From positions 1,952,501 to 2,016,500 of the forward strand of contig NZ_VFML01000001.1 in assembly GCF_006715045.1 (NCBI RefSeq): 64,000 nucleotides of DNA. The letters are read 5' to 3'. A program made the translations under genes and the position numbers. Numbering within the stretch: position 1 is the stretch's first letter; the number at the start of each line of letters is the position of its first letter. Of this stretch, positions 1-9,696 are shown one piece after another. Source of the stretch: Amycolatopsis cihanbeyliensis (GTDB lineage Bacteria; Actinomycetota; Actinomycetes; Mycobacteriales; Pseudonocardiaceae). A model generated the notes under the pieces. It was given only the letters and a program-made list of their open reading frames with translations. It was not told where the DNA came from and ran no database searches.

Positions 1-2870
1 CCGTCCGGCCGCTGGCCGGAGAGACCGACCGCAACCTCTGGGTGGCGGACGGCTCCGGTGCCGAGTATGTACTCAAGGTCTGCGCTGCCGCCGAGGAGCG
101 GGCGGTGCGGTTCCAGGCCGAGTTGCTGCGGCACCTGGCCGAGCGGGACCCGGAACTGGCGGTACCGCGGGTGGTGCCCGGCACCGCGGGCGCCGATGTG
201 GTGGCCTGCCAGGACGGGAGCCTGGCCCGGCTGCTGACCTGGCTGCCGGGCACCCCGCTGGCCGAGGTCTCCAGGTACTCGCACGAGCTGCTCACCGACG
301 TCGGCACGGCCGCGGGCCGGCTGGCGGCGGCGACCGGCGCCTGGCAGCCCGCGCACGCACCCCAGCCGCACTACTGGGAGTTCCCGCACGCCGTTACCGT
401 GCTGGCCGACTCGCTGCCCCGCCTCGCCGATGCGGACCTGCGGGCCGCGGTCACCGGCATCCACGCCGAGTTCGTGCCGTTGCTGGACCGGCTACCGGAC
501 CTGCCGCAGGCTGTGGTGCATCACGACCTCAACGCCTTCAACGTGCTGGTCGAGCGGCGCGGTCAGCGGCGCAGGGTCTCCGGGCTGATCGACTTCGGGG
601 ACGCGCTGCGGACCGCGCGGGTGGCGGACCTCGCGGTGCTGCTGTCCAGCGCGATGCGCGGCAGTGCCCGCCCGCTGCGGGTCGCCTCCCTGCTCACCGC
701 CGCCTACCACGCGGCATGCCCGCTCACCGAGGCCGAACTCGACCTGGTGTTCCCGCTGGCCGCCATCCGGGCGGCGGCGGTGGCGGCCACCACGGCGCGG
801 CTGGACTCCTCCGGGGAGCACGGCGACCCCCGGCATCGCTCCCCCGCGGCCGCCGCGCTGGTCCGCACCCTCGCGCAAACCCCGGCCGCCGTCGGCACCG
901 GCGTGATCCGGCGGGCGTGCGGGCTCCCGGCAGGCCCGGACACGGCCGCGGTCACCGGATGGCTCGCGGACAACGCGGGCACCTTCCGCGGGGTGGTGTG
1001 CGCGCGGACCCGGCCGGTGGACCTTTCCGCCGGCAGCCCGGTCTTCGACGAGGCCGACCCGCGCGATCCCGCCACGCTGCGGGCCGCGGCCCAGGCCGCG
1101 ATCGTGGCGGCCCGGCCCGCGGTGCCGGTCACCCGCTACGGGGAGCCACGTTTCCTGGCACCGGCACGACGTGGCACGGCGACCGGGGAGCCCGCGAACG
1201 TACCGACCGGCGTCGAGCTGTTCCCCGCCGGGGACGAACCGGTCTTCGCCCCGGTCGCCGGTACGGTCGAGGCGACGGACCCGGACCTCGTGCTCCGGCA
1301 CGAACCGGTGCGCGGCGTCCGGTTCTGGACCGGCTACTCCGGGCTGGCAACCGGGCTCGAGACCGGCGCCGAGGTTGCCGCGGGCCGGCGGATCGGGACC
1401 GTCCGCGCGGACGCGGGCGTCCCGTCCCCGCCGCGCCTGGGGATCCGGCTGTCGACCGTGCCGGTCACCTCGTGGTCCGACATCCCCGCGCTGGTGCCGC
1501 CTTCCGAGGCACCGGTGTGGCAGGAACTGCTGCCCGACCCGACGGCGCTCACCGGTCAGCCGGAACCGGCCGCGTGGTCTCCCGTGCTCGACCGCGTACT
1601 GGGCACCAGGGCCGAGCGGCTGCCCGCCACCCACCCGACCTACTACGACGAGCCGATCACCATGGTGCGGGCACGGGACTGCTGGTTCTACGACGAGCAC
1701 GGCCGGTCCTACCTGGACTCGCTGAACAACGTGACACTGCTCGGCCACGGGCACCCGCGGCTGGTCGACGCGGCGACCCGGCAGCTGCGCAGGCTCAACA
1801 CCAACAGCCGGTTCGTCTACCAGTCGCTGACCGAGTACGCGGACGCGCTCACCGCGACCCTGCCGGAAGGCCTGGACGTGGTGTACTTCGTCAACTCCGG
1901 CAGCGAGGCGAACGACCTCGCGCTGCGGATGGCGCGCTACGTGTCGGGACGCCAGGACGTGGTGATCATCGACGACGCCTACCACGGCTACACGGCCGCG
2001 GTCTCCGACGTGAGCCCCTCGCGGTACCGCCACTACGGCAAGCCGGGTACCACCCACCCCACGCCGGTACCCGACCGGTATCGCGGACCGTACGGTTACG
2101 CCGACCCGCGGGCCGGCGCGAGGTACGCCGGGCACGTGATCGACACCTTCGAGCGGCTCGCAGGCCAGCGCCGCGCTCCCACGGCGTTCCTGTTCGAGTC
2201 CCTGCTCGCGGGCGCGGGCCAGATCGTGCTCCCGCCCGGGTACCTGGAAACCGTCTTCGCCGCGGCGAAGCGGCACGGCGCGTTCACCATCGCCGACGAG
2301 GTGCAGGTCGGGTTCGGCAGGCTGGGCGAGGCGTTCTGGGGGTTCCAGACCCAGGGCCCCGAACTGGTGCCCGACTTCGTGACCATGGGCAAGTCGATGG
2401 GCAACGGGTTCCCGGTGGCGGCGCTGGTGACCACAAGGGCGATCTCCGAGGCCTTCGACGCAAGCGGCCGGTTCTTCTCCACCTACGGCGGCAACCCGGT
2501 CGCCTGCGCGGTGGGCCTCGAGCTGCTGCGGGTGCTGGAGGACGAGCGCCTGCAGGACAATGCCCTGCACGTCGGCCGGTACTTCCGGGACCGGCTGGCC
2601 GAGCTGGCGAGCACGCACGAGTTGGTCGGTGACGTGCGCGGGCAGGGCTTCTACAGCGGTGTCGAGCTGGTCCGTGACCGCGGCACCAGGGAGCCCGCCC
2701 CCGCGGAGACGTTGCTGGTCTGCGAGCGGCTCAAGGACGAGGGCATTCTCGTCTATCCGACCGGCCCGCACGGCAACGTCCTCAAACTCAAACCACCGCT
2801 GACCTTCACCAGGGCGCACGCGGACGAGTTCACCTCTACTTTGGACAACATACTGGAAGCGGGTTGGTGA
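1..2870 (+). CDS. Trimodular phosphotransferase / M23-like / class III aminotransferase fusion (5' partial)
   Basis: The reading frame is already open at base 3 and kinase-like sequence is visible before the first possible start (GTG at 42), so the true start lies outside the window. The N-terminal third is an APH/choline-kinase-like fold with the Brenner motif HHDLNAFN and a DFG-type IDFGD. The middle resembles an M23 peptidase/lipoyl-like beta domain (APVAGTVE, later RLGIRLS). The C-terminal ~440 residues are a class III PLP aminotransferase with the Schiff-base lysine in MGKSMGNGFP near visible residue 797. Similar fusions occur in actinobacteria and resemble the animal ethanolamine-phosphate phospho-lyase/AGXT2-like family; the substrate is unknown. 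The stop TGA shares one base with the ATG of the next gene, implying translational coupling. Confidence in the domains is high, in the physiological role low. Confidence 0.88.
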   Translation, partial: VRPLAGETDRNLWVADGSGAEYVLKVCAAAEERAVRFQAELLRHLAERDPELAVPRVVPGTAGADVVACQDGSLARLLTWLPGTPLAEVSRYSHELLTDVGTAAGRLAAATGAWQPAHAPQPHYWEFPHAVTVLADSLPRLADADLRAAVTGIHAEFVPLLDRLPDLPQAVVHHDLNAFNVLVERRGQRRRVSGLIDFGDALRTARVADLAVLLSSAMRGSARPLRVASLLTAAYHAACPLTEAELDLVFPLAAIRAAAVAATTARLDSSGEHGDPRHRSPAAAALVRTLAQTPAAVGTGVIRRACGLPAGPDTAAVTGWLADNAGTFRGVVCARTRPVDLSAGSPVFDEADPRDPATLRAAAQAAIVAARPAVPVTRYGEPRFLAPARRGTATGEPANVPTGVELFPAGDEPVFAPVAGTVEATDPDLVLRHEPVRGVRFWTGYSGLATGLETGAEVAAGRRIGTVRADAGVPSPPRLGIRLSTVPVTSWSDIPALVPPSEAPVWQELLPDPTALTGQPEPAAWSPVLDRVLGTRAERLPATHPTYYDEPITMVRARDCWFYDEHGRSYLDSLNNVTLLGHGHPRLVDAATRQLRRLNTNSRFVYQSLTEYADALTATLPEGLDVVYFVNSGSEANDLALRMARYVSGRQDVVIIDDAYHGYTAAVSDVSPSRYRHYGKPGTTHPTPVPDRYRGPYGYADPRAGARYAGHVIDTFERLAGQRRAPTAFLFESLLAGAGQIVLPPGYLETVFAAAKRHGAFTIADEVQVGFGRLGEAFWGFQTQGPELVPDFVTMGKSMGNGFPVAALVTTRAISEAFDASGRFFSTYGGNPVACAVGLELLRVLEDERLQDNALHVGRYFRDRLAELASTHELVGDVRGQGFYSGVELVRDRGTREPAPAETLLVCERLKDEGILVYPTGPHGNVLKLKPPLTFTRAHADEFTSTLDNILEAGW

Positions 2871-4537
2871 TGAAGGCCGATCTGGTGTTGCGTGGCGGTC
2901 GCGTACTGACCGTCGACGAGAACTTCACGGTCGCCTCGGCGGTGGCCGTCGCGGGGCAGCGGATCATCGCGGTCGGCGACGACGAGTCGACCAGCGCGCT
3001 GATCGGCCCGGAGTCCACAGTGGTCGAACTGGACGGGCGCGCGGTACTGCCCGGAATCAACGACGCGCACCTGCACCTGGCGATGTTCGGCCAGTCGATG
3101 TCCTCGGTCGACCTCACCGGGATCGAGTCGGCCGCGGCCTTGCGCGGCGCGCTGCGGGACGCGTCCACGACCCTGCCGGACGGGCGGTGGCTGGTCGGCG
3201 AGGGCTGGCGGGAAGCCAACATCGCCGAGTTCGGCGCATCGGGGCCGGGGCCGCACCGCGCGGTGCTCGACGAGGTCACCGGTAGCCGGCCCACCGTGCT
3301 GCACCACGCGTCGCGGCACTCGGTTCTGGTCAACAGCGCGGCGCTGCGCGTGGCCGGGATCGACCGGGACACCCCGGACCCGGCAGGCGGCGCCATCGTG
3401 CGTGACCCGGACGGCGAGCCGACCGGGATGTTGCTGGAGTCGGCGGGGATCCTTGTCACGCGGCACCTGCCCGCGCAACCGCGGCGGCAACGGCTGGACG
3501 CGATCGCCACCGCGATGCGCACGCTGAACTCGCTGGGCATCACCAGCGTGACCGATCCGATCGTCTGGCCGGAACTGCTGCGCGACTACACCGCGCTGCA
3601 CCAGGCAAGCCGCATGACCGTCCGGGTCAACGCCCTGCTGCACTGGGAGTGGCCCTCGCCGTCGACCTCGGTGCGTAGGCTCGAGTCCGCGCTGGCGGAG
3701 GCCGGGCTGTCCACCGGGCTCGGCGACGACTGGTTGCGGGTCGGCGGGGCGAAGCTGTTCGCCGACGGCGTGCCGAGCCACGGTACGGCCTGGCTGCACC
3801 AGCCTTACCCGGACGGCGGACACGGGGGCCTGGTCACCCCCGGCGCGGACGACGACGCCCGCTATGCCGAGTTGCTGGACTCCATCGAGACGGTGCACCG
3901 GCACCGGTTGCAGGCGCAGATCCACGTGACCGGGGACCGCGCCGCCGACGCCGCCATCGACGGGATCGTCCGCGCCCAGCGGGGCGACCCCTGGCCTTCG
4001 GCACGGCACGCCCTGATCCACGGGACGCTGCTGGCGGAGGAATCGTTGCCACGGCTGGCGGAGCACGGTATCGGGGTGATCACCAGCTCGCTGATGAAGT
4101 CACACAGCGGGGCCACGATCAGCGCGGCGATCGGGACGGACCGGTGGGCGCGCGCGTTTCCCGCCGGCGCCCTGCTCGGGCACGGGGTGCCCGTGGCGGA
4201 CAGCTCCGACGCGCCGGTCTGCTTCCCGGACTGGCGACGTGGCCTGGCCACTTTCCTCGGCGCCGCACCGCATCCGCTCGCCGAGATCCCGCCGGAACTG
4301 CGACTCACCCGCGAGCAGGGCATCCGGCTGTGGACCAGCGCCGGCGCCTACTTCGAGCACGCCGAGCGGCGCAAGGGCACGATCGAGCCCGGCAAGCTGG
4401 CCGATCTCGTCGTGCTGGACGGCGATCCGATGACCGCTCCCGCCGAGCGGCTCGCCGAACTCCGACCGAACCTGACCATCGTGGGCGGTCGCACGGTCTT
4501 CGACGCCGACACCCCCACCCCACCGGACATGCCCTGA
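2870..4537 (+). CDS. Amidohydrolase (YtcJ-like metal-dependent hydrolase)
   Basis: A protein of 555 residues. The N-terminus has the amidohydrolase beta-sandwich start (LVLRGGRVLTVDENF), followed by the metal-binding HxH in INDAHLHLAMFG. The C-terminus has the usual PGKLADLVVLDGDP strand. Length and motifs fit the YtcJ/exoenzyme-like amidohydrolase group, which hydrolyses amides of unknown nature. I chose ATG 2870, which overlaps the upstream stop as TGATG; TTG 2864 and GTG 2867 are in-frame alternatives. Coupling to the kinase/aminotransferase fusion suggests both act on the same amine-containing compound (inference). The stop codon lies inside a long palindromic repeat that may double as the transcript end. 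Confidence 0.88.
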   Translation: MKADLVLRGGRVLTVDENFTVASAVAVAGQRIIAVGDDESTSALIGPESTVVELDGRAVLPGINDAHLHLAMFGQSMSSVDLTGIESAAALRGALRDASTTLPDGRWLVGEGWREANIAEFGASGPGPHRAVLDEVTGSRPTVLHHASRHSVLVNSAALRVAGIDRDTPDPAGGAIVRDPDGEPTGMLLESAGILVTRHLPAQPRRQRLDAIATAMRTLNSLGITSVTDPIVWPELLRDYTALHQASRMTVRVNALLHWEWPSPSTSVRRLESALAEAGLSTGLGDDWLRVGGAKLFADGVPSHGTAWLHQPYPDGGHGGLVTPGADDDARYAELLDSIETVHRHRLQAQIHVTGDRAADAAIDGIVRAQRGDPWPSARHALIHGTLLAEESLPRLAEHGIGVITSSLMKSHSGATISAAIGTDRWARAFPAGALLGHGVPVADSSDAPVCFPDWRRGLATFLGAAPHPLAEIPPELRLTREQGIRLWTSAGAYFEHAERRKGTIEPGKLADLVVLDGDPMTAPAERLAELRPNLTIVGGRTVFDADTPTPPDMP

Positions 4538-4610
4538 ACGTGGCGATCAGGACGCCCACCGTCGCGAACGGCACTATTGGGACGTCTGACGTCGCGAAAG
4601 CCACGTTCAG
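4534..4610. repeat. Palindromic REP-like element, 77 bp
   Basis: Perfect 11-bp terminal arms (CTGAACGTGGC at 4534-4544 and GCCACGTTCAG at 4600-4610) enclose a shorter repeated core (GTCGCGAA at 4561 and 4591, and a double GACGTC). The left arm contains the stop codon of the amidohydrolase. The element sits between convergent genes, so it could act as a bidirectional terminator or be a genome-wide repetitive extragenic palindrome. I see only one copy in this window. Confidence 0.6.
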
Positions 4611-4627
4611 GGTCCTCGGGGGTGGGG

Positions 4628-5644
4628 TTAGCTGACTTCTTCGGGGGTGGCCGTCCAGGTGTTGCAGGCTGCGGTGCCCTCGCCCTCGAAGCCGGCCCGG
4701 GCCCAGGTGACCTGGTTATCGAGCGAGCCGTGCGTGTCGTCACCATCGGTGTTGCGGAAGTCCACCATGGCGGCCTCGCTCAGCGAGATGGTGACCGAAC
4801 CACGCCCGGCGGCGCTGGCGATGAACAGCCCGGCGAAGCAGTTCGCCTGCAACTCGACCCGCCTGCTCATCTCCAGTTCCTCGGGACTGCCCTCGGGCAT
4901 CGCGAAGGACACGTCGGCGACCGCGTACATGATCCCGCTCAGCGACTGCACATGGTGCCCGTACTCGTGCGCCAGCACCGCGAGATGGGAGGCCCGGTCC
5001 ACGCCGACGGTGTCGAGCAACCGGTTCTCCGGCATGTAGATGACCTCGTCCAGCGGGCAGTAGTAGGCCGTGGCCTCCGATTCCGGCGGGGCTTCGCCAC
5101 ACCGGGTGGCCGCGTCCGCGGTCACCTCGAGCCCCGCCGCGAAGAACGGCTCGTTCACCTGCCGCAGCACCGGCTCCCACGCCTCGTCCAGGCAGCGCAT
5201 CCCGGCCTCGTAGAAGGCGACAAGCTGGTCGGTGGACCGGCCGATCCGTGGCAGGTCGCAGGTCACCGCGGGCAGTACGACGCCGTCGTCCAGCAACGGG
5301 TTCGTGCCCAGCTCCCATACCGGTTCCGGCCCCTGGTCCTGGCTCGGCTCGCCGGGGGTCTTCTCGCTGAGCCCCGGTATCGCCACCGCCGTGCCCTCGA
5401 CCGGATCCGCTGACCTGCCTGCCACCGCCACCACCAGCACCAGGCCGAGCACGATCACCAGGGTTCCGAGCAGGGCGACCGGTGAGTTGCGCGGCGGGGC
5501 CTGCGGGGGCGCCGGGGCGGGGTAACGCGGCGGGGGCGGCATGATGGCCCCTTGCCGCGGGTCCTGCCATGAGGACGGCGTTGCCCCGGGTACGGCCGGC
5601 TCCTCCGGCCGGTCGGCTCGGTACGGATCATCGGCACGGTCCAC
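4628..5644 (-). CDS. Membrane-anchored neutral zinc metallopeptidase
   Basis: A protein of 338 residues with a Pro-rich cytosolic N-terminus, one membrane helix at about residues 56-76, and an extracytoplasmic peptidase domain. The catalytic zinc motif HEYGH is at 226-230 inside LAVLAHEYGHHVQS. A downstream ELQANCFAG segment probably supplies the third ligand. This matches the Zn_peptidase family (YpfJ-like) common in actinobacteria; substrates are unknown. The start is GTG at 5644. It is transcribed divergently from the prolyl oligopeptidase across a 184-bp spacer with an AT-rich patch near 5735-5770 that probably holds the promoters. It converges with the amidohydrolase on the palindromic repeat. 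Confidence 0.85.
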   Translation of the reverse strand: MDRADDPYRADRPEEPAVPGATPSSWQDPRQGAIMPPPPRYPAPAPPQAPPRNSPVALLGTLVIVLGLVLVVAVAGRSADPVEGTAVAIPGLSEKTPGEPSQDQGPEPVWELGTNPLLDDGVVLPAVTCDLPRIGRSTDQLVAFYEAGMRCLDEAWEPVLRQVNEPFFAAGLEVTADAATRCGEAPPESEATAYYCPLDEVIYMPENRLLDTVGVDRASHLAVLAHEYGHHVQSLSGIMYAVADVSFAMPEGSPEELEMSRRVELQANCFAGLFIASAAGRGSVTISLSEAAMVDFRNTDGDDTHGSLDNQVTWARAGFEGEGTAACNTWTATPEEVS

Positions 5645-5828
5645 TGATCACCCTCGGTCGCTCCTGCACGGCGCGCGGACCTGCCGTGGTCCCCCCAGGA
5701 TCGCAGCACAAAACCCCTCAAAGCCCGCGTCAAGTAAGGATATATGTCCGTTCAACGACATGCAGTCACAATCCGGGAACGGTCGGGGACCATGCACGGT
5801 CGCACCGGCAGGGGTACAGACTGTGGCC

Positions 5829-7886
5829 ATGAGTGATCCCACCTCCCCGGTCCCCGCCGCAGCAGAACCCGACGACCCGCACCTCTGGCTGGAAGAGGTC
5901 ACCGGCGAGCGGGCGCTGGGCTGGGTACGGGAGCGCAACGCCGAGACGATCGAGGAACTGACCGGCACCGAGTCCTTCGGCACGCTGGAACGCGAGATCC
6001 GCGAGGTGCTGGACGCCGACGACCGCATCCCCTACGTGCGGCGGCGCGGCGCGTACCTCTACAACTTCTGGCAGGACGCCACGCATCCGCGCGGGCTGTG
6101 GCGCCGAACCACCCTGGAGGAGTACCGCAAGCCCGTACCGGACTGGGATGTGCTGCTGGACGTGGACGCGCTCGCCGAGCAGGAGGGCGAGAACTGGGTG
6201 TGGCAGGGCGCCACCGTGCTGCGGCCTGGCCTGAACCGGTGCCTGGTCGAGCTGTCCAGGGGCGGCGCCGACGCCACCGTCGTGCGCGAGTTCGACCTGG
6301 AGAGCCGGTCGTTCGTCACGGACGGTTTCGAACTGCCCGAGGCGAAGAGCGCGGTGTCCTGGATCGACGAGGACCGCATCTATGTCGGTACCGACTTCGG
6401 CCCTGGCTCACTGACCAGCTCCGGTTATCCCCGGCTGGTCAAGGAATGGCGGCGGGGCACCCCGCTGGAGCAGGCCGGTCTGGTCTACGAGGGCAAGCCG
6501 GACGATGTCGCGGTGTACGGCCTGCACGACCCCACCGAGGGCTTCGAGCGGGACGTGGTCGTGCGCAGCATCGACTTCCACCACTCGGAGTTGCACCTGC
6601 GCACCGCGGACGGCCTGGTGAGGCTGGACGTGCCGGACGACGCGAAGGCCTCGATGCACCGCGAGTGGCTGCTGGTGCGCACCCGCTCGCCATGGACGGT
6701 CGGCGGTACCGAGTACCCCGCGGGGGCGCTGCTCGCCGCCGACCTGGCGGCGTACCTCGCCGGCGGGCGTGAACTGACCCTGCTGTTCGCGCCGGACGCG
6801 CACACCTCGCTGGACTCCTACAGCTGGACCCGCAACCACCTGATCCTGGACACCCTGTCCGATGTGCAGACGCGGCTCCGGGTGCTCACCCCGGACCCGG
6901 ACGGCTGGCGGGACGAACCGCTGCCGGTGCCTGCCTCCGGCGCGGCCACCATCACCGTCAGCGACACCGATCCCGAGCAGAGTGACGAGTACCTGGTCAA
7001 CGCCAGCGGGTTCACCGAGCCCTCCACGCTGGCACTCGGGCGGGTCGGCGGCGAACTGGAGACGCTGAAGCGGGCGCCCGCGTTCTTCGACGGCTCCGCG
7101 CACACCGTGGAGCAGCATTTCGCCACCTCGGCCGACGGCACGCGCATCCCCTACTTCGTCGTCGGCGACCGGGGCGATCGGCCCGCGCCGACGCTGCTCA
7201 CCGCGTACGGCGGCTTCGAGCTCTCACTGACGCCCTCCTACAGCGGGGTCGTCGGCCGCGGCTGGCTGTCCCGCGGGGGCACCTACGTGGTGGCCAACCT
7301 GCGCGGCGGTGGGGAGTACGGGCCGGAGTGGCACACCCAGGCGGTCAAGGCGAACAGGCACCGGGTGTACGAGGACTTCGCGGCCGTCGCCGCCGACCTC
7401 ACCACGCGGGGCATCACCACCCCCGAGTCGCTGGGCATCCAGGGCGGCAGCAACGGCGGGCTGCTGATGGGCGTCATGCTCACCCACTACCCGGAGCTGT
7501 TCGGGGCGGTGGTCAGCCAGGTCCCGCTGCTGGACATGCGCCGCTACCACAAGCTGCTCGCCGGAGCCTCCTGGATGGCCGAGTACGGCGACCCGGACTC
7601 CGAGGCCGAATGGGCCTACCTCAGCGAGTACTCGCCCTACCAGAACGTGGAACCGGGTCTGCACTACCCGCCGGTGCTGTTCGTGACGTCCACAAGGGAC
7701 GATCGGGTGCACCCGGCGCACGCCCGCAAGATGGTGGCACGCATGCGGGACTACGACTACCGGACCGTGCGGTACTACGAGAACATCGAGGGCGGCCACG
7801 GTGCGGCCGCCGACAACGCGCAGCTTGCCTTCAAATGGGCCCTGGTGTTCGAGTTCCTGTGGCGGACGCTCGGCACGGGGTCATGA
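5829..7886 (+). CDS. Prolyl oligopeptidase family serine peptidase (S9A)
   Basis: A 685-residue cytosolic-type enzyme. The N-terminal strand DPHLWLEEV and a ~400-residue beta-propeller precede an alpha/beta-hydrolase domain. The nucleophile is Ser541 in GGSNGG. The catalytic Asp lies in STRDDRVHP and the His in EGGHGAAADN. No signal peptide is visible. I chose ATG 5829 because similarity to the family begins shortly after it; the frame stays open upstream to 5541 but that part is low in family signal. The family cleaves peptides after proline, but S9A homologues from actinomycetes vary in specificity. The 3' end overlaps the convergent amidohydrolase by 6 bp. Confidence 0.9.
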   Translation: MSDPTSPVPAAAEPDDPHLWLEEVTGERALGWVRERNAETIEELTGTESFGTLEREIREVLDADDRIPYVRRRGAYLYNFWQDATHPRGLWRRTTLEEYRKPVPDWDVLLDVDALAEQEGENWVWQGATVLRPGLNRCLVELSRGGADATVVREFDLESRSFVTDGFELPEAKSAVSWIDEDRIYVGTDFGPGSLTSSGYPRLVKEWRRGTPLEQAGLVYEGKPDDVAVYGLHDPTEGFERDVVVRSIDFHHSELHLRTADGLVRLDVPDDAKASMHREWLLVRTRSPWTVGGTEYPAGALLAADLAAYLAGGRELTLLFAPDAHTSLDSYSWTRNHLILDTLSDVQTRLRVLTPDPDGWRDEPLPVPASGAATITVSDTDPEQSDEYLVNASGFTEPSTLALGRVGGELETLKRAPAFFDGSAHTVEQHFATSADGTRIPYFVVGDRGDRPAPTLLTAYGGFELSLTPSYSGVVGRGWLSRGGTYVVANLRGGGEYGPEWHTQAVKANRHRVYEDFAAVAADLTTRGITTPESLGIQGGSNGGLLMGVMLTHYPELFGAVVSQVPLLDMRRYHKLLAGASWMAEYGDPDSEAEWAYLSEYSPYQNVEPGLHYPPVLFVTSTRDDRVHPAHARKMVARMRDYDYRTVRYYENIEGGHGAAADNAQLAFKWALVFEFLWRTLGTGS

Positions 7887-9425
7887 GCGGGTTCCGCAGC
7901 AGGCCGCGGGCGCCGCGGTGCCCGCGGCCTCGGATGCCGCCTTCTTGATGTCGGCGAGCATCTCGGTGCGCTTCTCCGGCGAGAGGTAACGGCCACGGCT
8001 GACCACCGAGTGGATGCGCTGGGTGTTGCGGATGTCGGCGAGCGGGTCGTCCTCCAGCACCACGAGGTCGGCGACCTTGCCGGGGGCGACGGTTCCGGCC
8101 GTGCGCTCCCGGCCGAGGTAGCGGGCGGCGTCCCTGGTCGCGAGCTGCAACGCGCGCATCGGGGACAGCCCGGCGTCCACCAGCAGCGCCAGCTCGTCGT
8201 GCAGCCCGAAACCGGGATAGCAGAACGGGTTGTTCGAGTCGGTGCCGGCGATCAGCTGCACACCGGCCTCGTCCAGGTCCCGCACCATCCGCTGCTGCGC
8301 GGCGAACAACCGGCGGAGGTTCTCGATCTCCTCCGGGGTGGAGGGCGCGGTGTAGCGCAACTGCTCCAGCCAGAACTCGGCGGTGCCCGGGGGCAGGTAC
8401 TCCAGCCGCGGGTCCGCCAAGTCGAATTCCTCGATCGGCAGGGACTGGGCGTGCAGCACGTTCAACGTCGGTGACTGCCAGGTGCCGTTGCGCCGCAGGT
8501 GGTGGAAGAACGCGGCGGCGCGGCGCGGGCTGTGGCTGGCCAGCGACTGCCGCTCCAGTTCGCGGGCCAGCGCCATCCATGCCCACGGCTGTTCCGGATC
8601 CACCGGAACCGAGGTGAGCCGGCGACGCAGCTCGCCCTCCTTCGTGGAGGTAGCGAAGAACGTGCCGAACAGGTGCTCGAAACAGTCGAGGCCGGTGCTG
8701 CTCGCCGTCCAGGCGGAGACCCGGTCGGGCACGTGGCCGGCGAACGGCAGCCCGACCCGCCGTGCCTCCTCGGCGAGCGCGGCGAAGGGTTCCGGGTGCA
8801 GGAAGGAGTACCCCTTGACGAAGTCAGCGCCCTTGTCCACGGCGGTGCGCACGGCGGCCCTGGCCTCGGCCGCGGTTTCCACGACGGCCGCACCGCTGGA
8901 CTCGTGGATGGAATGCGGCCCGTCGATGATGGTGCTGGCGATGACCATCCGCGGTCCGAGCAGGGAGCCGCTCTCGATCCGGTCGCGCAGGTCGTGCAGC
9001 GCGGGCGAGAAGCCGTACATCTCACGGATCCCGGTGACGCCGTTGACCACGTACAGCGGCGGGTAGATCTCCGGGATCGGCGAGGTGTGCACGTGCATGT
9101 CCCACAGTCCCGGGATGACGTACTTGCCGTGCAGGTGCACCACCGTGGCCCCGGCCGGGATGGCGGTGCGGTCCAGCGACCCGACGGCCACGATCCGGTC
9201 GTCGGCCAGTACCACGGTGGCGTTGCGACGCGGCGGGCGGCCGGTGCCGTCGATCAGGGTGGCGCCGGTCAGCACGGTGATCCGCGGAACCGCGCCCGTG
9301 GCCTGGCCGGAAAGCAGGGGCAGCGCGCCGCCCGCGACGGCGAGACCGGCGCCGCCCCTGGCCAGCCGGCCGAGGAACTCCCTCCGACTCGGACCCGTAC
9401 CCGCCGATCTGTCTACTGTGGACAA
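7881..9425 (-). CDS. Tat-exported amidohydrolase family protein
   Basis: A protein of 514 residues. It begins with a twin-arginine signal (SRREFLGRLARGGAG followed by a hydrophobic stretch ending near GQATGA), so it should be folded with its metal before export. The mature part shows the amidohydrolase start TVLTGATLIDGTG, the HxH pair in WDMHVHTSP, a later His in FAGHVPDRV, the AGTDSNNP segment and the C-terminal PGKVADLVVLEDDP strand. The start is TTG at 9425, unusual but supported by the strong ribosome-binding sequence AGGGGGAA just upstream (9428-9435). An ATG inside the signal would destroy the Tat motif. The substrate is unknown; relatives include prolidase- and imidazolonepropionase-like enzymes. 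Confidence 0.86.
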   Translation of the reverse strand: MSTVDRSAGTGPSRREFLGRLARGGAGLAVAGGALPLLSGQATGAVPRITVLTGATLIDGTGRPPRRNATVVLADDRIVAVGSLDRTAIPAGATVVHLHGKYVIPGLWDMHVHTSPIPEIYPPLYVVNGVTGIREMYGFSPALHDLRDRIESGSLLGPRMVIASTIIDGPHSIHESSGAAVVETAAEARAAVRTAVDKGADFVKGYSFLHPEPFAALAEEARRVGLPFAGHVPDRVSAWTASSTGLDCFEHLFGTFFATSTKEGELRRRLTSVPVDPEQPWAWMALARELERQSLASHSPRRAAAFFHHLRRNGTWQSPTLNVLHAQSLPIEEFDLADPRLEYLPPGTAEFWLEQLRYTAPSTPEEIENLRRLFAAQQRMVRDLDEAGVQLIAGTDSNNPFCYPGFGLHDELALLVDAGLSPMRALQLATRDAARYLGRERTAGTVAPGKVADLVVLEDDPLADIRNTQRIHSVVSRGRYLSPEKRTEMLADIKKAASEAAGTAAPAACCGTRS

Positions 9426-9696
9426 GACTTCCCCCTGTGTCGCCGATCCTGTGTCTCGACGATCACACTAAAGGCTCTCCCCACGGGAGGGTCAACCGTC
9501 GATGCCCGGGTGCCCAGGGGCTCGGGCCGCTGCTCGCCCCGCCGGCCCGGCACCAGCGCGAGCAGGCCGGACTCGACCTGGAACGGATCACTCATGGCAG
9601 GTCAGGGGCTACGGGCGAGACCGCGCGGCCCGCTGGACGTGACCTCCGGAGGGACACCTGTTCGGGCGCTCGGCGGGGCAAGGCACACTGTCCCCC

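Noticed and set aside
492..2819. 775-residue open frame antisense to the fusion gene
   Set aside because: No protein family resemblance; low-complexity Arg/Gly/Val-rich shadow of a GC-rich gene on the other strand.
9413..9595. 60-residue minus-strand ORF (MSDPFQVESGLLALVPG...)
   Set aside because: It overlaps the start of the Tat amidohydrolase in another frame and its second half covers that gene's ribosome-binding site; no family match.
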